Of a DNA stretch of 64,000 bases, positions 9,821 through 18,921 are shown piece by piece. The notes under the pieces are model-generated. The model saw only the letters and a list, made by a program, of their open reading frames with translations, was not told the DNA's origin and made no database searches. The stretch lies in assembly GCA_019359515.1 (NCBI GenBank), contig JAHHHC010000004.1, positions 1 to 64,000 on the forward strand. The letters are read 5' to 3'. Source of the stretch: Desmonostoc vinosum HA7617-LM4. GTDB lineage: Bacteria; Cyanobacteriota; Cyanobacteriia; Cyanobacteriales; Nostocaceae. Positions within the stretch are counted from its first letter, which is position 1; each line of letters opens with the position of its first letter. The translations under genes were made by a program, and so were the position numbers.

Positions 9821-10999
9821 ATGAACTTTAAAATTCCTTTAGCATGGCTACAGCTAGTTCAGCAAAAAATTCGTTTTCTAGTAGCTATAGCAGGTATTGC
9901 TTTTATCGTATTGCTGATGTTTGTGCAACTTGGTTTTCAAGATGCTCTTTATTCTAGTGCAACCGCAGTACACCAAAGCCTACGAGGAGACTTATTTTTA
10001 GTTAGTTCGCAATATAAATCTTTGACCTCAAATCAAAGTTTTTCGCGGACACGTTTGTACCAAGCATTGGGGTTCGATGGTGTAGAATCAGGCAGCCCCA
10101 TGTATCTACAATTTGCCAAGTTAAAAAATCCTGTAACTGGTGAGAAATATTCAATATATGTTATTGGTTTTGACCCAGGCAGGTCTGTCATGAACATCCC
10201 AGAAATTGAGCAGAACTTAGACAAACTCAAAATCCCTGATGTCATGCTTTTTGATAGGAATTCCCGTACAGAATTTGGCCCCATCGCGGAAAAATTTAAC
10301 ACAGGAGATACAGAACAAACAATTGAAATATTTCCCTTTAATTCATTAATTGGCTACAAAGTGAGAATAGGTGGATTATTCAGCTTAGGCCCTTCCTTTG
10401 GAGTTGATGGTAATTTAATTGTCAGTGATTCAACCTTCCTCAGAATAAATCCTAATACTCGTCCCGCAGAAATGATTGATGTCGGTATCATCACTCTCAA
10501 ACCTGGCGCTGACCCAGAAAAAGTACTCAAAAATTTGCAAACAAGCTTACCCGACGATGTCCAGGTTTTTACCCGCCAAGGCTTTATTGATTTTGAAAAA
10601 AAATATTGGTCAGTTAGAACACCCATCGGTTTTATTCTTAACCTGATGCTAACAATGGCTTCTGTTGTTGGTGTGGTTATTGTTTACCAAATTCTTTACA
10701 GCAATATTGCTACACAGTTTGTTGCTTACGCTACTCTAAAAGCGATTGGCTACGCAAACAAGTATTTATTAAATGTAGTTTTTCAGCAAGCTTTAATCTT
10801 GGCGCTTTTAGGTTATATACCTGGCTTTATTGCTTCTTTAGGTTTATATGACTTCGCCATGGAAGCTACTAAACTACCAATAGTCATGACTGCTAATAAT
10901 GCAATACTCGTTTTGACTTCAGCAATTTTAATGTGCATCACTTCCGGGGCACTTGCTATCAATAAACTCCGTTCCGCAGACCCAGCGGATATTTTCTAA
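9821..10999 (+). CDS. DevC-like ABC transporter permease (MacB/FtsX fold)
   Basis: A 392-residue membrane permease. One N-terminal membrane segment (about 18-40) precedes a large extracytoplasmic domain (about 50-260). Three C-terminal membrane segments follow (about 268-292, 320-345, 355-375), with TLKAIGYANKYLL as the FtsX-type coupling helix. It ends SADPADIF, which is typical of DevC relatives. It pairs with the DevB-like gene upstream. No ATPase (DevA) follows: the next gene is an epimerase. The pump therefore needs an ATPase encoded elsewhere. Confidence 0.88.
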   Translation: MNFKIPLAWLQLVQQKIRFLVAIAGIAFIVLLMFVQLGFQDALYSSATAVHQSLRGDLFLVSSQYKSLTSNQSFSRTRLYQALGFDGVESGSPMYLQFAKLKNPVTGEKYSIYVIGFDPGRSVMNIPEIEQNLDKLKIPDVMLFDRNSRTEFGPIAEKFNTGDTEQTIEIFPFNSLIGYKVRIGGLFSLGPSFGVDGNLIVSDSTFLRINPNTRPAEMIDVGIITLKPGADPEKVLKNLQTSLPDDVQVFTRQGFIDFEKKYWSVRTPIGFILNLMLTMASVVGVVIVYQILYSNIATQFVAYATLKAIGYANKYLLNVVFQQALILALLGYIPGFIASLGLYDFAMEATKLPIVMTANNAILVLTSAILMCITSGALAINKLRSADPADIF

Positions 11000-11129
11000 A
11001 AGCAAGAGTTTTTACTCAACTCCTGAGAAACACATTTTATAAATCTTACCCAGTAATAATTTCAGGTTTTGAATTTGAATGTGTTTCTTGATTTTATTGT
11101 GGGCGTGTAATCGCGCCCATTGGGCGCTC

Positions 11130-11253
11130 ACATCTTGCAAAAATTATTCTTTTCGCGTTCTTCTCTGCGTCTATGCGTGTTAGCGTTCGCGTTGGCGAAG
11201 CGTCTCGTAGAGAAGCGGGGCGTAGCCCGGTAAAAAAGATTTATGCAAGATGT
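11130..11253. repeat. MITE-like element with inverted ends
   Basis: The ends are ACATCTTGCA (11130) and TGCAAGATGT (11253), extended inward by T-rich and A-rich tracts. The core holds GCGTTGGCGAAGCG and CTCGTAGAGAAGCG palindromes. A smaller relative lies at 58177-58238. No coding capacity. An apparent N-terminal extension of the next gene comes from this element and is not real. Confidence 0.55.
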
Positions 11254-11292
11254 CTAATAATCAAAATTCCAAATAGGTATATCCCCTGCTCT

Positions 11293-12279
11293 ATGAATTT
11301 CCAAAATAAAACTCTTTTAATTACTGGAATTGATGGATTTATCGGTTTACGTACAGCCGAATTAGCCATAATGCAGGGAATGAAAGTTCGTGGACTGCAA
11401 TCTACACAACAGGATAAGCAAGCGCAAAATTTAGGCGTTGATGTGATTGTTGGTAGTATTACCGATAGTGCTACTGCTCAAAAGGCTTGTCAAGGAGTAG
11501 ATATTGTTTTACATACAACTCAAATCACCGAAGAAGCTGGCCCGCTAGATGATTTTCGTCAGATAAATGTTGGTGGCACCGTTAATATAGCTGAAGCTGC
11601 TAAAAATGCTGGGGTTAAAACCTTTGTGCATCTTTCTAGTGTGATGGTTTATGGCTTTGATTATCCTAATGGTGTTAGAGAATCAGGGCCTCTTGCTCAC
11701 GAAAATAATCCTTACTGTCAAACTAAAATCGAAGCAGAACAAGCACTTTTAAAACTAAATACTTCTTCTGATTTTGGCATTATTATTATTCGAGCTGGAG
11801 ATGTTTATGGCCCTGGTAGTATTTCTTGGGTAGTTAGACCAATTACGATGATGCGTCAAAAAATGTTTGCTTATGCGAATGATGGTAAAGGCGTCATTAA
11901 TCATCTCTATATAGATAATCTAATTAATGCCATCTTTCTCGCAATAGAAAAAGAAACTCACGGTGAAATATTTAATATTACCGATGGCGAAGAAACTTCT
12001 TGGAAAGACTATTTCACGCGCCTAGCAGCAATGGAGGGTTTACCTGCTCCTCTTTCATTACCAAAAGATGAAATTAAGCTGTTTTTAAAGCTGCGAGTTC
12101 AAGGACAAAAACTTTTTCGGAAAAAAGTTGATATTTTACCTGAGTCTATAGATTTTATGACTCGTCCCTATGCTTACTCTATTGCCAAAGCTAAAAGCTT
12201 GTTAAATTATCAACCAATGATTTCTCTAGAAGAAGGAATGCAGCGAACACATCAATGGCTGCAAAACACCGATATCTAA
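11293..12279 (+). CDS. NAD-dependent epimerase/dehydratase (extended SDR)
   Basis: A 328-residue cytosolic nucleotide-sugar type enzyme. It has an N-terminal Rossmann motif TGIDGFIG (residues 10-17), the catalytic pair in YCQTK, and the DVYGPGS region expected of UDP-sugar epimerases and 3-beta-HSD-like proteins. The true start is ATG 11293, where family-like sequence MNFQNKTLLITG begins; the open frame upstream is repeat DNA. Located between DevC and glycosyltransferase genes on one strand, it may supply or tailor an activated sugar. The substrate cannot be read from sequence. Confidence 0.85.
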   Translation: MNFQNKTLLITGIDGFIGLRTAELAIMQGMKVRGLQSTQQDKQAQNLGVDVIVGSITDSATAQKACQGVDIVLHTTQITEEAGPLDDFRQINVGGTVNIAEAAKNAGVKTFVHLSSVMVYGFDYPNGVRESGPLAHENNPYCQTKIEAEQALLKLNTSSDFGIIIIRAGDVYGPGSISWVVRPITMMRQKMFAYANDGKGVINHLYIDNLINAIFLAIEKETHGEIFNITDGEETSWKDYFTRLAAMEGLPAPLSLPKDEIKLFLKLRVQGQKLFRKKVDILPESIDFMTRPYAYSIAKAKSLLNYQPMISLEEGMQRTHQWLQNTDI

Positions 12280-12302
12280 GCTTTCTTGTAGTGTGCCGCG
12301 CT

Positions 12303-12323
12303 GGATGGGCATCTTGCCCATCC
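12303..12323. repeat. dispersed hairpin repeat (GGATGGGCA type)
   Basis: A perfect 9-base inverted repeat with a 3-base loop: GGATGGGCA / TGCCCATCC, followed by CACAAGAATTT. An analogous hairpin with CACAAGAGTTT after it lies at 44519-44540. Could act as a terminator of the epimerase transcript. Confidence 0.55.
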
Positions 12324-12497
12324 CACAAGAATTTGCTAATACACAAATTTAGTTCAGTCACACTACTGGTAGGTTAGGTTAAGTAACGTAAAAGCCAACA
12401 AATCAACGTAAATTTTAGGCTTTGTTCCTCAATTTAACTTATAACCATAACTTAATTACGAATTACAAATTACATACTTTCCGGAGGCTTGTTTTCT

Positions 12498-13475
12498 ATG
12501 AATAGTAGTCAGCCGCGATTAAGTATTGGATTACCTGTATACAATGGTGAGAAATTTCTTGAAGAAGCTATAGATTCGCTTTTAGCTCAGACTTTTACAG
12601 ATTTTGAATTAATTATATCAGATAATGCATCTACAGACAAAACCGAAGAAATTTGTAGAGCATACGCTAAGCAAGATCAACGCATATGTTACTATCGCAA
12701 TTCTCAAAATATTGGTTGTGCCCGGAACTTTAATCAAGTCTTTAAATTGTCTTCAGGCGAGTACTTTAAATGGGCAGCATATGATGATTTACATGCTCCA
12801 GATTTTATCCAAAAGTGCGTTGAGGTGCTTGACCAAGACCCAACCATAATTTTATGCAACTCTCAAACATCTTTAATTGATGAACAGGGTAATTTTCTGC
12901 AAAATTACAATATTAAACTTCAAACAGATTCACTAAAACCATACAAGCGTTTTGATGAATTGCTGACTAAGCATTTATGTTATCAGTGTTATGGCGTAAT
13001 CCGTGCTAGTGCCTTGAAGAAAATACCACTCATGGGTGGTTATGGCAATGCAGATGGAATTTTCTTATTAAGGCTTGGTCTTCTCGGTCGATTTTATGAA
13101 ATCCCAGAATATTTATTTTTTGCTAGGCATCATCCACAACAATCGATGAGTATGTTTTGGCCTGATTATCTATCTTTTTTGAATAATTCCAAAGATTCTG
13201 CGATGGTGCCTGATTTCTATGCATATTCAGTGTGGTTTGATTCAACAAATAAAGGAAAGGTTTTGCTACCACATTGGAAAATGTTTTGGGAGTACATAGT
13301 TTCTGTATGGTTGGTCAAATTGAGTTTGTCTGAGCGGCTACGTTGTTATGCAAGTATATCTCAGAAATTGAAAGGTACAGAATATTTACTACTAAAAGAT
13401 TTAATCAAAGTTTGGCAATTACTTTGGCAGCGTTGGCAACGAACATTTTTCAAAAAACGACGAATCACTTCTTGA
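12498..13475 (+). CDS. family 2 glycosyltransferase
   Basis: A 325-residue GT-A enzyme. The N-terminal motif RLSIGLPVYNGEKFLEEAID and ISDNASTDKTEE are the nucleotide-sugar fold; WAAYDDLHAPDF holds the metal-binding acidic motif (a DxD variant). No strong membrane segment is visible. The ATG at 12498 has GGAGG ten bases upstream (12483-12487), which rules out the in-frame TTG at 12489. It lies in the same-strand envelope block. It most likely transfers a sugar to a lipid or polysaccharide intermediate. Confidence 0.85.
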   Translation: MNSSQPRLSIGLPVYNGEKFLEEAIDSLLAQTFTDFELIISDNASTDKTEEICRAYAKQDQRICYYRNSQNIGCARNFNQVFKLSSGEYFKWAAYDDLHAPDFIQKCVEVLDQDPTIILCNSQTSLIDEQGNFLQNYNIKLQTDSLKPYKRFDELLTKHLCYQCYGVIRASALKKIPLMGGYGNADGIFLLRLGLLGRFYEIPEYLFFARHHPQQSMSMFWPDYLSFLNNSKDSAMVPDFYAYSVWFDSTNKGKVLLPHWKMFWEYIVSVWLVKLSLSERLRCYASISQKLKGTEYLLLKDLIKVWQLLWQRWQRTFFKKRRITS

Positions 13476-13482
13476 TTTAATA

Positions 13483-13508
13483 AAAAAAGTTTGCGATCGC
13501 AGCTTTTT
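13483..13508 (+). terminator. possible terminator built on a HIP1 palindrome
   Basis: AAAAAG and CTTTTT flank TGCGATCGCA, giving a hairpin ending in a T run just after the GT2 stop codon. HIP1 palindromes are abundant, so this may be chance. Confidence 0.4.
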
Positions 13509-13534
13509 ACAACCACAATTTTTACCTATTTATT

Positions 13535-14002
13535 ATGTTGAAAATCTTCCCATTTCACCATTTTTTACTTGCCACTTTAGCTTGCATCAGCTTTGCTAAA
13601 ACAGCAAATGCCGAACAAACTGCAACACTTAATGTCATCGTTAATGGCATCCGTCATCAAAAAGGTGAAATTTGCTTCCGAATTTATGCCAGTGAAAAAG
13701 GATTCCCTCTTAGTAATACTAGCGAAGTTCAAAGTGGTTGCACAAAGATTACAGGAAGCTCTATCAAAACAGTATTCTCCGGCTTAAAACCAGGGACTTA
13801 TGCTATTGCTGTAGTTGACGATCAAAATGGCGATCGCAAACTCAACAGTGACTTTTTTGGTATTCCCAAAGAAGGTTTTGGCATATCCAAAAATCCGACT
13901 GTATCCATCCAAACAGGCACACCAAAATTTCGCGACGCCAGCGTTGCAATTAGCAAAAACACCACAGTCAAGATTGTAATGAAATACTCACTTGATCCCT
14001 AA
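13535..14002 (+). CDS. secreted DUF2141 protein
   Basis: A 155-residue protein with a signal peptide (residues 1-26, ending AKTANA). The DUF2141 domain follows: ATLNVIVNGIRHQKGEICFRIY, a Cys pair (in GEICF and SGCTK), GLKPGTYAIAVVDDQNGD and DFFGIPKEGFG. The fold is a small beta-sandwich, exported to periplasm or envelope; its biochemical role is unknown. It lies between glycosyltransferase genes in the same orientation. Confidence 0.85.
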   Translation: MLKIFPFHHFLLATLACISFAKTANAEQTATLNVIVNGIRHQKGEICFRIYASEKGFPLSNTSEVQSGCTKITGSSIKTVFSGLKPGTYAIAVVDDQNGDRKLNSDFFGIPKEGFGISKNPTVSIQTGTPKFRDASVAISKNTTVKIVMKYSLDP

Positions 14003-14005
14003 AAG

Positions 14006-14041
14006 AGTGAACAGTTATCAGTTAACTGATAACTGTTCACT
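14006..14041. repeat. 36-base perfect palindrome
   Basis: Two 18-base arms mirror each other without a loop; the centre is AGTT/AACT at 14023/14024. The arm reads AGTGAACAGTTATCAGTT. The words TTATCAG and TGTCAGT recur upstream of rplY (36474-36530). It lies in the 73-base gap between the DUF2141 and glycosyltransferase genes. Confidence 0.85.
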
Positions 14042-14075
14042 GATAACTAATCAAGCAACTTAGGTTAATAATTTA

Positions 14076-15335
14076 ATGAAAGATTTGACGATATTTTTGT
14101 CCAAGTCTTTACTGAGTTGGCTGACTATTCAGGCGACTTTAACACTGATTTTTTTATGGTTTCTGCGCTTGCGCCCTAAAAACTTATTATCAGATGAACA
14201 ATTACCGAAAACAGCTGTGATTCTGTGCTTACGCGGAGCTGATCCATTTCTACCAAATTGTTTGCGATCGCTTCTCAAACAGAACTATCCACAGTATGAT
14301 TTAAGGCTAATCGTTGATAGTCACGAAGACCCAGCTTGGCAAATTGCTAACGATACTATCAAAGAGCAAAAAGCAACCAATGTGAAAATTAGCCCTTTGC
14401 TCATAGTACGTAACAACTGTAGTCTTAAATGCAGTTCCTTAGTCCAAGCTGTTTCAGAATTAGACGATTCCTATAAAGTAGTTGCTCTAGTTGATGCTGA
14501 TACGATAGTTCATCGGAATTGGCTAAGGGAACTAGTCAGCCCTCTAGCTGATCCCAAAGTAGGAGCAACAACCGGGAATCGTTGGTATGTACCAACAGGA
14601 AAATATTGGGGTTCTCTAATTCGCTACATAGGGAATGTATCTACCGTAGTACAAATGTTTTTCTTCCAAATTCCTTGGGGCGGAACTTTGGCTGTCAAAA
14701 CAGAAATACTTCGCCAAACAGAACTGCTAGATAAATGGGGACAAGCTTTAGGCGAGGATCTGATGATTCATCGCATTTTGAGAAAGCATGGCTTGCAGGT
14801 CAAATTTGTACCTTCAGCATTGATAGTTAATCACGAAGAGAGCGATTTATTTGGCTTTCTAGACTATCTCAAACGCCTCATCCTCTATTCTCGACTTTAT
14901 CACCCGCGTTGGTTGGCTATAGTCAGTGAAGCTGTTTCCGGGATTTTATTCCCTACAGCAGTCATAGTTTTATTCATTGAGTCGTTGTTAGAAACACAAT
15001 GGGAAGCGGCGGCTTTGTTGAGTGGTTGCTATTGCATCTATACTGTCGGCTTACTCTTGCTAATGCTGATTTTAGAACAAGGAGTACAGCAAGTACTGCG
15101 TTCTAATGACCAAGCGATCGCTAAAATATCACTCACCACAGTCTTGAGAATGTTGATTGCCATCCCTTTAACACAGTGGGTTTATGGCTTAGCAATGCTA
15201 TCTTCCCTGTGGACATCAACAGTCACCTGGCGCGGCGTCGCTTATCGAGTTAAAGGGCCGTGGAAAATCCGATTAATCGAATACCGCCCCTACCAGTGGT
15301 TAGATCAACCCGTTGATAGCAAGATTTCTCTCTAA
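14076..15335 (+). CDS. membrane glycosyltransferase (HpnI/ceramide-glucosyltransferase-like), copy 1
   Basis: A 419-residue GT2-superfamily enzyme. An N-terminal membrane helix (about 8-28) precedes a cytosolic catalytic domain with [37 protein letters not shown] (the DxD site) and GEDLMIHRIL. C-terminal membrane helices follow (about 285-310, 315-340, 365-385). The layout matches lipid glycosyltransferases that use a membrane acceptor. It is strongly similar along its whole length to the gene at 15813, so the two are tandem paralogues. The acceptor lipid is unknown; the context suggests an envelope glycolipid. Confidence 0.82.
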   Translation: MKDLTIFLSKSLLSWLTIQATLTLIFLWFLRLRPKNLLSDEQLPKTAVILCLRGADPFLPNCLRSLLKQNYPQYDLRLIVDSHEDPAWQIANDTIKEQKATNVKISPLLIVRNNCSLKCSSLVQAVSELDDSYKVVALVDADTIVHRNWLRELVSPLADPKVGATTGNRWYVPTGKYWGSLIRYIGNVSTVVQMFFFQIPWGGTLAVKTEILRQTELLDKWGQALGEDLMIHRILRKHGLQVKFVPSALIVNHEESDLFGFLDYLKRLILYSRLYHPRWLAIVSEAVSGILFPTAVIVLFIESLLETQWEAAALLSGCYCIYTVGLLLLMLILEQGVQQVLRSNDQAIAKISLTTVLRMLIAIPLTQWVYGLAMLSSLWTSTVTWRGVAYRVKGPWKIRLIEYRPYQWLDQPVDSKISL

Positions 15336-15617
15336 CTCAGTCAGGGATGAGGGGGATGAGGGAGAAGACGCAAACAGAGGGAGACGCGGGGACGCGGAGA
15401 AACTTTCATTTACATTCCCCGTGTCACCGCGTCACCGCGTCCTCTTACACTCCCCATTCACCAGGATGTTCATGATTTGCTGCGTAAGTCCTAAATCTGA
15501 AACCAGCATTTTCATGGAATATTCCTTCTACTATGACTAAGCAATTTCATAGCATTGCAACTCCTTCGATTTTCACAGATTGGTTAGGGCTTAAATCTAC
15601 ATACTCATCTTCCCAAT
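15336..15617. other. repeat-rich spacer between tandem glycosyltransferases
   Basis: Short G-rich and C-rich direct repeats (GGGGATGAGGG, GACGCGGGGACGCGG, CACCGCGTC) and no credible gene. The next copy of the glycosyltransferase starts after the heptamer array. Confidence 0.5.
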
Positions 15618-15787
15618 CCCTAGTCCCCAGTACCCAGTCCCCAGTCCCCAGTACCCAGTCCCCAGTCCCCAGTACCCAGTCCCCAGTCCCCAGTCCCCAG
15701 TCCCCAGTCCCCAGTACCCAGTCCCCAGTCCCCAGTTCCCAGTTCCCAGTCCCCAGTACCCAGTCCCCAGTTCCCAATCCCCAATCA
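15618..15787 (+). repeat. STRR heptamer array, about 24 units
   Basis: Tandem seven-base units, mainly CCCCAGT interleaved with ACCCAGT and TCCCAGT/TCCCAAT variants. It ends 25 bases before the second glycosyltransferase. Open frames on either strand are periodic artefacts (TGDWGLG-type translations). Confidence 0.95.
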
Positions 15788-15812
15788 CCTGAATTACACA
15801 GAGGTAATTCAG

Positions 15813-17069
15813 ATGAATGAATGGGCGATATTTTTATCCAAGTATTTGCTGGGTTGGCTGGTTATTCAGGTGTGTTTAAGCTTTGTCTTTTTGCGGTGTC
15901 TGCACTCACATCAAACCATCTCATTACCAGACGAGCAGTTACCCAAAACTGCCGTAATTCTGTGCTTGCGCGGAGCTGATCCTTTTCTGGGAAACTGTTT
16001 GCGATCGCTCATCAAGCAGAATTACCCACATTATGATTTAAAGCTGATTGTTGATAGTCAGGAAGATCCGGCTTGGCAAATTGCCGTTGATACCGTCCTA
16101 GAGCAAGGAGCGACTAACGTTCAAATCAGCCGCCTGCGAATCATACGGAAAAATTGTAGTCTCAAATGTAGTTCTCTCATCCAAGCTGTTTCAGAGTTAG
16201 ATAATTCCTATCAAGTTGTTGCCTTAGTGGATGCCGATACAGTAACCCATCCCAATTGGCTGCGAGAATTAGTCACACCTCTGACTCATCCCAAGATCGG
16301 AGCGACAACGGGTAATCGTTGGTATTTGCCGACGGGTAGATATTGGGGTTCTTTAGTGCGGTACATCTGGAACGTTTCCGCAGTCGTGCAAATGTATCTG
16401 TACGGGATTCCTTGGGGTGGAACTTTAGCTATCAAAACAGAAGTCCTACACCAAACAGGACTGCTAGAAAAGTGGGGACAAGCCTACGGTGAAGATACGA
16501 TGATCCGTAGTGTTCTTGCACAACATGGAATGCAGGTTAGGTTTGTGCCTTCTCTGATTATGCTGAATCGGGAAGAGTGCGACTTACCCAGCTTAAGATA
16601 CTGGCTCCAGCGCCAACTACTTTCTTCACGACTTTATCATCCTTGGTGGTGGTTTGTAGTTGGAGATGCAATTTTAACGATATTAACTCCAACTCTCGTC
16701 ACCGCATTGTTTTTCCTAGCCTTCTTGAGCGGAGAATGGTATGCCGCTGCTTTGTGCTTGACTTGCTTTGTGAGCTATATGACAGGATTAGTCTTGCTCA
16801 TGCTCTTTTTAGAGCAAGGCGTACAGCGAGTCATTCGCTCTCATGGTGAGCCGACGGCAAAATTATCAGTTGCTACAGTCGTCAAGATGTTGATCGCAAC
16901 TCTGCTCACACAATGGGTTTACGGACTAGCAATGATATCGTCCTTTCGGATGCCAACAGTCACATGGCGCGGCGTCACATATCGAGTTAGGGGGCCTTGG
17001 AACATTCGCCTACTTGAATACCGCCCTTATCAATTTCTAGATCAACCAGGCGACAAGATTTCTCTCTAA
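15813..17069 (+). CDS. membrane glycosyltransferase (HpnI/ceramide-glucosyltransferase-like), copy 2
   Basis: A 418-residue paralogue of the gene at 14076 with the same layout: N-terminal helix, [45 protein letters not shown], then C-terminal membrane helices and a shared ending around [19 protein letters not shown]. Most of the length aligns without gaps. Divergence is greatest around residues 255-330, after the catalytic domain and into the membrane part, which may alter acceptor choice. Start ATG 15813 has AGAGG about 8 bases upstream. Confidence 0.82.
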   Translation: MNEWAIFLSKYLLGWLVIQVCLSFVFLRCLHSHQTISLPDEQLPKTAVILCLRGADPFLGNCLRSLIKQNYPHYDLKLIVDSQEDPAWQIAVDTVLEQGATNVQISRLRIIRKNCSLKCSSLIQAVSELDNSYQVVALVDADTVTHPNWLRELVTPLTHPKIGATTGNRWYLPTGRYWGSLVRYIWNVSAVVQMYLYGIPWGGTLAIKTEVLHQTGLLEKWGQAYGEDTMIRSVLAQHGMQVRFVPSLIMLNREECDLPSLRYWLQRQLLSSRLYHPWWWFVVGDAILTILTPTLVTALFFLAFLSGEWYAAALCLTCFVSYMTGLVLLMLFLEQGVQRVIRSHGEPTAKLSVATVVKMLIATLLTQWVYGLAMISSFRMPTVTWRGVTYRVRGPWNIRLLEYRPYQFLDQPGDKISL

Positions 17070-17094
17070 CGGGATGCACTTCGACTTCGCTCAG

Positions 17095-17190
17095 TGAACG
17101 GGGGATGAGGGAGAAAGAAATTCCCAATTCCCCACTCCCCACTCCCCACTCCCCACTCCCCACTCCCCACTCCCGACTCCCCACTCCCCA
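17095..17190 (+). repeat. STRR-like CCCCACT array
   Basis: A run of CCCCACT units reaching to within a few bases of the GT4 start codon. It may have displaced any original ribosome site. Confidence 0.85.
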
Positions 17191-17195
17191 CACCC

Positions 17196-18452
17196 ATGAA
17201 CAAATCACCACTCCGCATTGCCCTATTCACAGGACTATATGCTCCTTTTTTAACGGGGGTTTCCATCGCAGTTCATCAACGGGTTCATTGGTTGTTGCAG
17301 CAAGGGCATGAAGTTTTTCTTGTCCATCCGCAAATCAATGATCAGTATCCGAAAAAGGTTAGTGATCGCCCCATGGAAGGACTGAGTGAGCTACAATCTT
17401 TTTCTAACTTTTCTGCTTATGCATTTCCCACTAAGCCGTTAATCTTCTACAAATCTCTTCCTCAACCACTAAGCTATCGGCATTGGAGTGATACGAAGTT
17501 ACTAGAAAACTTCCAGCCTGACATTGTGGTAGTAGAAGAAGCGGCACAAATGCGAGGACTATACTCGCTCTTTTTGCAAGGTTATGGTCGCCCGATTGGT
17601 AGTGAATATGCCAAGAAAACAAGAACTCCTACGATATCGCTCTTTCATACCGATATCGTTGCTTATATCAAATATTACTTGGGAGACTCGTTTTTCAACT
17701 TGATTCGTCCCATCATTCCTACGTTGGTCAAGCAGTTTAGTGATTTTTATGACCTCAACTTATTCTCTTCTAGAGAACAACTCACTAAATATAAAAACTT
17801 GAAATGTCAACGCAGTGAATACCTCCCCTATCAAGGCATCGACTGCGAAAAATTTCATCCGCGCAACATCACATACAACCCTATCCCCAACGACGATAGG
17901 CTAACTTTGTTGTTTGTTGGACGCATCACAGCGGAAAAGAATGTCTCTCAACTCATAGATGCATATCCTTTGATTGCTGCCAAAATCCCCAATGTCCATT
18001 TGGTGATTGTGGGTAGCGGCCCCCAAGATGAAGAAATCCGTCAACGTGCCCAAAATATTACAGGCATCACCATCTGGGGAGAATCCCATGGTACAGAGCT
18101 TTTGGGTTGGTTTGCCAGAGCAGATGTATTTGTTAACCCCTCCGTTACTGAAAACTTTTGCACCACAACCAATGAGGCACTAGCGTCTGGAACTCCTGTG
18201 GTCGCAGCTTTTGCACCCTCAACTACCGAGCAGGTATTCCCCGGTCGTAATGGTTTCCTAGCCGAACCCAATGATCCTGTGGATTTTGCTCAAAGAGTAA
18301 TTGCAATTTTAGAAAACCCCGACTTGAAAGCAGAATTGACTAGTCAAGCTCGTCCTTCCATCCTCGAATTCGATTGGTCGGCATGTATGCAAAAGTTTGA
18401 AGACAGACTCTACCAACTTGTAGAAGCATCGAAGAAAGCAAAGGTAGCGTGA
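17196..18452 (+). CDS. family 4 glycosyltransferase (GT-B)
   Basis: A 418-residue retaining GT-B enzyme. The N-terminal domain begins RIALFTGLYAPFLTGVSIAV. The C-terminal domain shows LLFVGRITAEKNVSQLIDAY, HLVIVGSGPQDEEI and the donor-binding stretch VNPSVTENFCTTTNEALASG. Relatives include mannosyl- and sulfoquinovosyl-transferases; the substrate is not readable. It is the last gene of the plus-strand envelope block. The start codon directly follows a CCCCACT array and no Shine-Dalgarno is visible, so the start is slightly uncertain. Confidence 0.85.
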   Translation: MNKSPLRIALFTGLYAPFLTGVSIAVHQRVHWLLQQGHEVFLVHPQINDQYPKKVSDRPMEGLSELQSFSNFSAYAFPTKPLIFYKSLPQPLSYRHWSDTKLLENFQPDIVVVEEAAQMRGLYSLFLQGYGRPIGSEYAKKTRTPTISLFHTDIVAYIKYYLGDSFFNLIRPIIPTLVKQFSDFYDLNLFSSREQLTKYKNLKCQRSEYLPYQGIDCEKFHPRNITYNPIPNDDRLTLLFVGRITAEKNVSQLIDAYPLIAAKIPNVHLVIVGSGPQDEEIRQRAQNITGITIWGESHGTELLGWFARADVFVNPSVTENFCTTTNEALASGTPVVAAFAPSTTEQVFPGRNGFLAEPNDPVDFAQRVIAILENPDLKAELTSQARPSILEFDWSACMQKFEDRLYQLVEASKKAKVA

Positions 18453-18480
18453 AATACAAGTAGCGATCGCTAAAAACCTC

Positions 18481-18513
18481 AGATCCCCAACTTCTTTGAG
18501 AAGTCGGGGATCT
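18481..18513 (+). repeat. 33-base hairpin repeat, copy A
   Basis: A 15-base-pair stem with loop TTG; the left arm is AGATCCCCAACTTCT. It lies just after the GT4 gene. Copy B at 32631-32663 has the same length and loop, with a paired base change (C-G to A-T). May serve as a terminator or a mobile hairpin. Confidence 0.7.
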
Positions 18514-18827
18514 TATTAACAGAAATTTCGACATAAATTTCTTAATTATGTCTGGATAAGTAGTAAATTAAATAACAAGTTGCATATTTATTTATCTCAA
18601 TTTTTACTCACTAGCTTATTTTTTAAAAGCTTTTATATTAATTATACACGGATTAAACATCTCAACACATGATTTGAAAATCACATTTTCATAAGACATA
18701 AATCCAGGTATTGAGTCCTAATGTTTGATTGAAATAACTTGATTTTTAAACTCCATTCAGAAAAAATATAAATGTGTCTAACACCTTGTAGGCGCTCTTG
18801 GTGACAACTTAACCTTATCCAATGTCC
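18514..18827. other. AT-rich gap, nothing recognised
   Basis: About 310 bases between convergent transcripts; no open frame or repeat that I can name. Confidence 0.4.
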
Positions 18828-18857
18828 AAAGTCCGCGAAAGCGGACTTTATTTATTT
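18828..18857 (+). terminator. intrinsic terminator-like hairpin
   Basis: AAAGTCCGC / GCGGACTTT with a GAAA tetraloop, followed on the plus strand by a T-rich tract. It sits between the convergent GT4 and GMC genes. Confidence 0.65.
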
Positions 18858-18921
18858 TTGAATTTTCTATTCAAAAAAAGCATAAATACCTTCATACTGT
18901 CCCCTATCCCCTATCCTCTCT

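Noticed and set aside
11173-11292. N-terminal extension of the epimerase frame
   Set aside because: Encoded by a MITE-like element; the Rossmann fold begins at ATG 11293.
15547-15788. Long minus-strand open frames with LGTGDWG-type translations
   Set aside because: They are the heptamer array read in frame; perfect seven-base periodicity gives open frames without meaning. The same applies at 50000-50185 and 59441-59705.
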